Shown piece after piece: positions 60,543 through 64,000 of a stretch of 64,000 nt of DNA. The translations under genes and the position numbers were made by a program. Each line of letters begins with the position of its first letter. The first letter of the stretch is position 1. The notes beneath the pieces were generated by a model. It did not search any database. It was not told the DNA's origin and saw only the letters and a list, made by a program, of their open reading frames with translations. Where the stretch lies: contig NC_135246.1 in assembly GCF_947623445.1 (NCBI RefSeq), positions 17,095,856 through 17,159,855 on the forward strand, written 5' to 3'. This stretch comes from Clavelina lepadiformis. Its lineage: Eukaryota; Chordata; Ascidiacea; Aplousobranchia; Clavelinidae.

Positions 60543-62612
60543 TCAAGAACGACTCTGCTCGACTTTAACGTTCAGTGATGACGTATGTCTATCGTATTGA
60601 GATGAAAATTTCCCGGAAGAAGATGGGTAATTGGCTTGCTCTTGGCACGGTGCAAAGTTTTGTTTGGGCATTTGTGAGCATGACGCACTGATACCGGCTG
60701 ACGCTGTGTTGTCCGAGTTTAGTTTATCAGAGATTGGTTTTGAAGACTGCATTTGTTTCTCCGCTTCCTTATCCCGTTTCTTCTGCTTCATCCGACGATT
60801 CTGGAACCATATTTTCACCTAAAAAAGTGGAATGTCGTGTGTTAAACGTAAAAGATTAATTTGGTAAGAAACTTTGAAGTCGCTATGAGCATAAACGAAG
60901 AATATGTTTTCCTCTATAATAGGCGTCACGCCATAAATGTCACATTAGGAATTCGGAGCAAACAAATAATTGTTTAATTTGTGTGGCGTTTGCTTTCAGT
61001 CAATTGACGTAAAAACTTTTGCTACTTAATGATTTCATCTCCACATCATTTTCTGTGTAAACCGAAGTGACAAGCTCTATTGTATTCGTATTTAATTTCA
61101 TAATTTGCGAAGTATGCCAGCTTTTATAGCTCTTCGTGACTAAGACTATACGTGCTGTCAACGACTTCTACAAGCGCCAACGCACCGAGATATCGAAAAC
61201 GACTTTCTCTTTATTTCGTTTGAATAAAGCGACAGGAGCTTGAATGTAGAAATAATAATCTGATATAAAAACGAACATGAAATTGATCCCAAATTCAAAT
61301 AAATTAAACAATATGTTGAGATAAGGTTGCCAAAACCTTTGCAAATACTAAGCCCCACCTCTAATATTTTGTAACTAAACGCAAAAAAAATTTCATTGCT
61401 GTGGACATAGTTTTGGAGATTGAAGGCGAGAAAGTTTCGATCATTGGAAAAAATGGCACCGTTCTATTAATATATGAATTAACTTAAAACTTTAGCCTTT
61501 CTGAATGAAAAATATACGATTATTTTGGGAAAAGATTCTTCTAGTCTAGTGTTATTTTTCCAGCCTTGTCATCGTTTTCGTTTAGCCCACCAGAGATATA
61601 GAAATTTAAACCATCAAAAATACCCAAAGTTTATGTTTTAAACCATTAAATGCTTAAAAATTTTTGAGAATAATTTAAAATTTTGTTTTAAGCTTCTATT
61701 TCTCTGCTTGCCAACGGACAACGCCACAACGGTTTTTCATTGGGAGTGCATTTAGCTCATGGAGATGTAAAACGGCTCTTGTGGGAAGGCAAACATTGTC
61801 TTCCAGATCATAAACACTCCGCCATTGGTAAACATACACCACTACTATTTTGTACGATTTTCACAAAATACTAGTCGTTTTTTGTTTTAATTGTTTCGTA
61901 TCTTCCAAACATTATCGCGCTTTCATTACAAACTTTTATTGTTATTTCCGAGATTTTTTGCCAGCATTTATGCCGTCGTTTGAGCTAACGATTATACTTC
62001 CTGCTGATATTAGGTGGTTCACAGATCATGATTTCCTTTGCGTAAGTCGTGTGAGCAGCGAAACGAATTGATAAACTCTGATTTTAAGATATAGTTAATA
62101 CTAAACTTTTTTGCTAAATTTTTAAAAATAAACACCATTGCGTGCGTTTGCATGTATTTCTACGTCGTTTACAAGCATTTTAGCTCACTAGACTTTCCCT
62201 TCAAATGTTGTGTGTATAACTACTTATGATTGCTAGTTGCAAATTTTAAAGTAAAATTTTTATCTAAAAGCCAGTGGGTGGTCGTTAAAGCTGCAGTCAG
62301 TTTAGTGAAAAAGACTTTAGCAACTGCAACACGCGTTGAAATACCAGCAACGAAAACGGTATTGCACAAGAGGTCGAAACACAAATTTAAAAGTATCACA
62401 ATTAAAGATAATAACAGAGTTAAAAAACGATACCTGCGTTTCATTCAAACTTAGGGCGGCGGCTATCTCCACCCTTCTTGCCCTGGTAAGATATTTGTTG
62501 TAGTGGAATTCTTTCTCCAACTCAGTCAGCTGTTTTGTCGAAAAATTTGTGCGTCCGGTACCGGCCTGGGTAGCGTAGCCATACTCGTTCATTTTGTTGT
62601 GAGTGTAGTATG
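60543..62612 (-). CDS. Hox1: Hox1 (labial class) homeobox gene, 3' two exons
   Basis: Anterior Hox transcription factor, partial. The exon at 62612-62434 carries homeodomain residues 1-44 ([20 protein letters not shown], then [20 protein letters not shown]). After an intron of about 1.6 kb, the exon at 60818-60543 carries residues 45-60 ([18 protein letters not shown]) and a Ser/Gln-rich C-terminus ending in a stop. The recognition helix has Gln50 and Asn51. [15 protein letters not shown]-type sequence with RMKQKKR is diagnostic of the labial/Hox1 class. The first of these exons begins at an acceptor (CCAG before CATACTAC), so the exon(s) with the start codon and any YPWM-type hexapeptide must be further upstream; I see none up to 64000. 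The intron inside the homeobox falls between residues 44 and 45. Confidence 0.92.
61693..61827 (+). other. coding-like stretch, antisense within the Hox1 intron
   Basis: A 135-bp plus-strand block preceded by an acceptor-like TTTTGTTTTAAG and followed by a GTAAAC donor. It has one open frame of phase 1-1. The peptide includes [15 protein letters not shown] and [19 protein letters not shown], with balanced composition and GC content above its surroundings. I do not recognise the family. It could be an internal exon of an unidentified plus-strand gene, a conserved regulatory block, or a transposon relic. No confident partner exon was found; a 28-bp candidate lies at 62014-62041. Confidence 0.35.
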
Positions 62613-64000
62613 CTGGATAAAGCAAAGAATGTGTTATAAAACAGTCGTTTTGAGTTAAAACAACTGTAAAGGTACTAAAAAATGCAAAGTTTTATTAGAA
62701 ATAAAATATTTAAAGAATAACAAACTCTAGCAGTCATCTATCATTCTTTAAACTTTAGATAAGTCTATATTACACGAGTAGATTAAATCACAAAAGAATT
62801 ATGTAGTAGGTTTTTTATCATATATTCTTTGCATGTACTACATACTGCGTACTATTATAGTATACATTACTTTTATATACTATATAGGTATACTATAAAA
62901 TTTATGAAGATATATTTTAAAATAGTTTTTGCTCAATAACTTCAAATACCGAAATCATTAATTGTTTTAATTTTATGCACTTTCTATCGAAATATAATAA
63001 TTGATTAAGAAAATTAGTGTAGTAATAGGTAACTTATTATTGGTTTGACGTCATGCTAACGTTTTTTGAAGCAGCTGAAAAAAGATGCACCAAATAAAAA
63101 AAATTTGATGTCAGAAGACAGTCATGAAACGATATTGACACTGAACTAGCTAGATTCGAAATGACGACGTATAAACAGCTGATGTTGATGATAAAAAAGT
63201 TGCAAATGTTAATCTGAGACATTGTAAAAGGTATTAATTTCCTAAATGTTTTTATTCATCGAAAGTGTGTCAACATTTTGACACACTTTTCAAGGGAAAA
63301 AATAAGGCATAAAAAACACAAATCTACACAAATGAAGTTTACATTGGAAGGTATTAATATAATGGAATCTTAATGACGTAATTATCAATCAATTGTAACA
63401 ACGCACAGGGCTAATTTAAAAATTCCCGAATGCCCAATTGCTTATTTTAATCTAACAACGCCATTACTAGATTTAACGCAAGCACCCGCCTAATTTCGAT
63501 TACCCACGCGGGACCAATCGAGATTAACGTAGTATCTGGATACCTTTATGTGGTCATAATGGAAGTTATTACGACACAATCGACCGAACATGTCACAATA
63601 CAAACCCAAAAACGCATTATTAGTAATATTACCGTGCACTGTTTTGAAGAATATGACATGTTTGCGATAATGTTCAATAAAAACGTTTTACATATTTCTA
63701 CAAAAACATCTTTTAATGTCCCATGCGTTCTTGCAAAACACAAAAAACATATTGTGCGCAAAACCCGCAAACAGTATGCGTCATGTGTTTATGTAGGTCA
63801 TAAGTTCACGAATGTCACTAAAATCGTTTGAAGCAGTTTTTTAAAATTATTACAAATAAAACAAAGTATAAAAAAGTATAAAGTACAAAAAATATATGTG
63901 ACCTTTCATCATCATGAATATTTTTAATAGTCCACGGCTATTCACCCTACGTGGTGCAAGTGTTGTGACATTTTTCATATTTCATTAACTTCCCATTAAA
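62613..64000. other. upstream Hox1 intron or intergenic, no exon seen
   Basis: AT-rich sequence upstream of the Hox1 homeobox exon, probably its preceding intron. It includes a small hairpin-like GTGTGTCAACATTTTGACACAC at about 63266-63287. An open 93-codon plus-strand frame at 63550 has no recognisable motif. No coding exon of Hox1 was recognised here. Confidence 0.35.

Noticed and set aside
63266-63287. Perfect-looking hairpin GTGTGTCAACATTTTGACACAC as a possible RNA or terminator
   Set aside because: A short isolated palindrome in AT-rich intronic sequence; no RNA family, promoter or gene end is associated.
1-64000. CRISPR arrays, operons, toxin or phage-defence systems
   Set aside because: The window is clearly eukaryotic, with spliced genes throughout. 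No regularly spaced repeats of CRISPR type or prokaryotic gene arrangement was seen.

Overview
The window looks like an invertebrate chordate, most likely a tunicate (ascidian). It is AT-rich, with short introns, closely packed intron-containing genes, and abundant small non-autonomous DNA transposons. A Hox1 homeobox gene is interrupted by an intron inside the homeobox. The tunicate assignment is an inference from style and gene content; I could not run a search.

Layout. Positions 278-2757 (minus) hold a cysteine-rich, Ser/Thr-rich membrane protein I do not recognise. From 5392 to 47629 there is a cluster of six cytochrome P450 genes of the CYP2 type (here A to F). A (5392-9640), B (12026-15118), D (26596-30305), E (37498-40294) and F (44677-47629) are on the minus strand; C (19157-23171) is on the plus strand. 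Each has nine exons. Seven of the nine exon lengths are identical in all six genes, and every reading frame closes at 500-502 aa, so all six appear intact. Two decayed copies of the last P450 exon (17927-18229 and about 37017-37140) show that the cluster has gained and lost members. Between and inside these genes lie hAT-type miniature elements, tRNA-derived SINEs, a LINE fragment, a Mutator-like element nested in another repeat, a broken multi-copy gene of an invertebrate repeat-associated family, and fossils of LTR retroelements.

Positions 54213-57790 (plus) encode a complete 12-exon, 485-aa serine protease: signal peptide, CUB, LDL-receptor class A, trypsin domain, and a hydrophobic C-terminal tail that suggests membrane anchoring. 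Positions 60543-62612 (minus) carry the last two exons of Hox1; its upstream exon(s) probably lie beyond the right edge. The Hox1 intron contains a protein-coding-like stretch on the opposite strand.

Function. The six P450s are predicted ER-bound monooxygenases, plausibly for xenobiotic or lipid metabolism. They all lack the usual tryptophan of the C-helix WxxxR motif. The P450s, the protease and Hox1 have no evident shared pathway; they are neighbours. I found no CRISPR array, operon or other prokaryotic system. The items most worth a second look are the P450 cluster with its altered C-helix and patchy exon identity, the antisense coding-like stretch in the Hox1 intron, and the nested or composite transposons.
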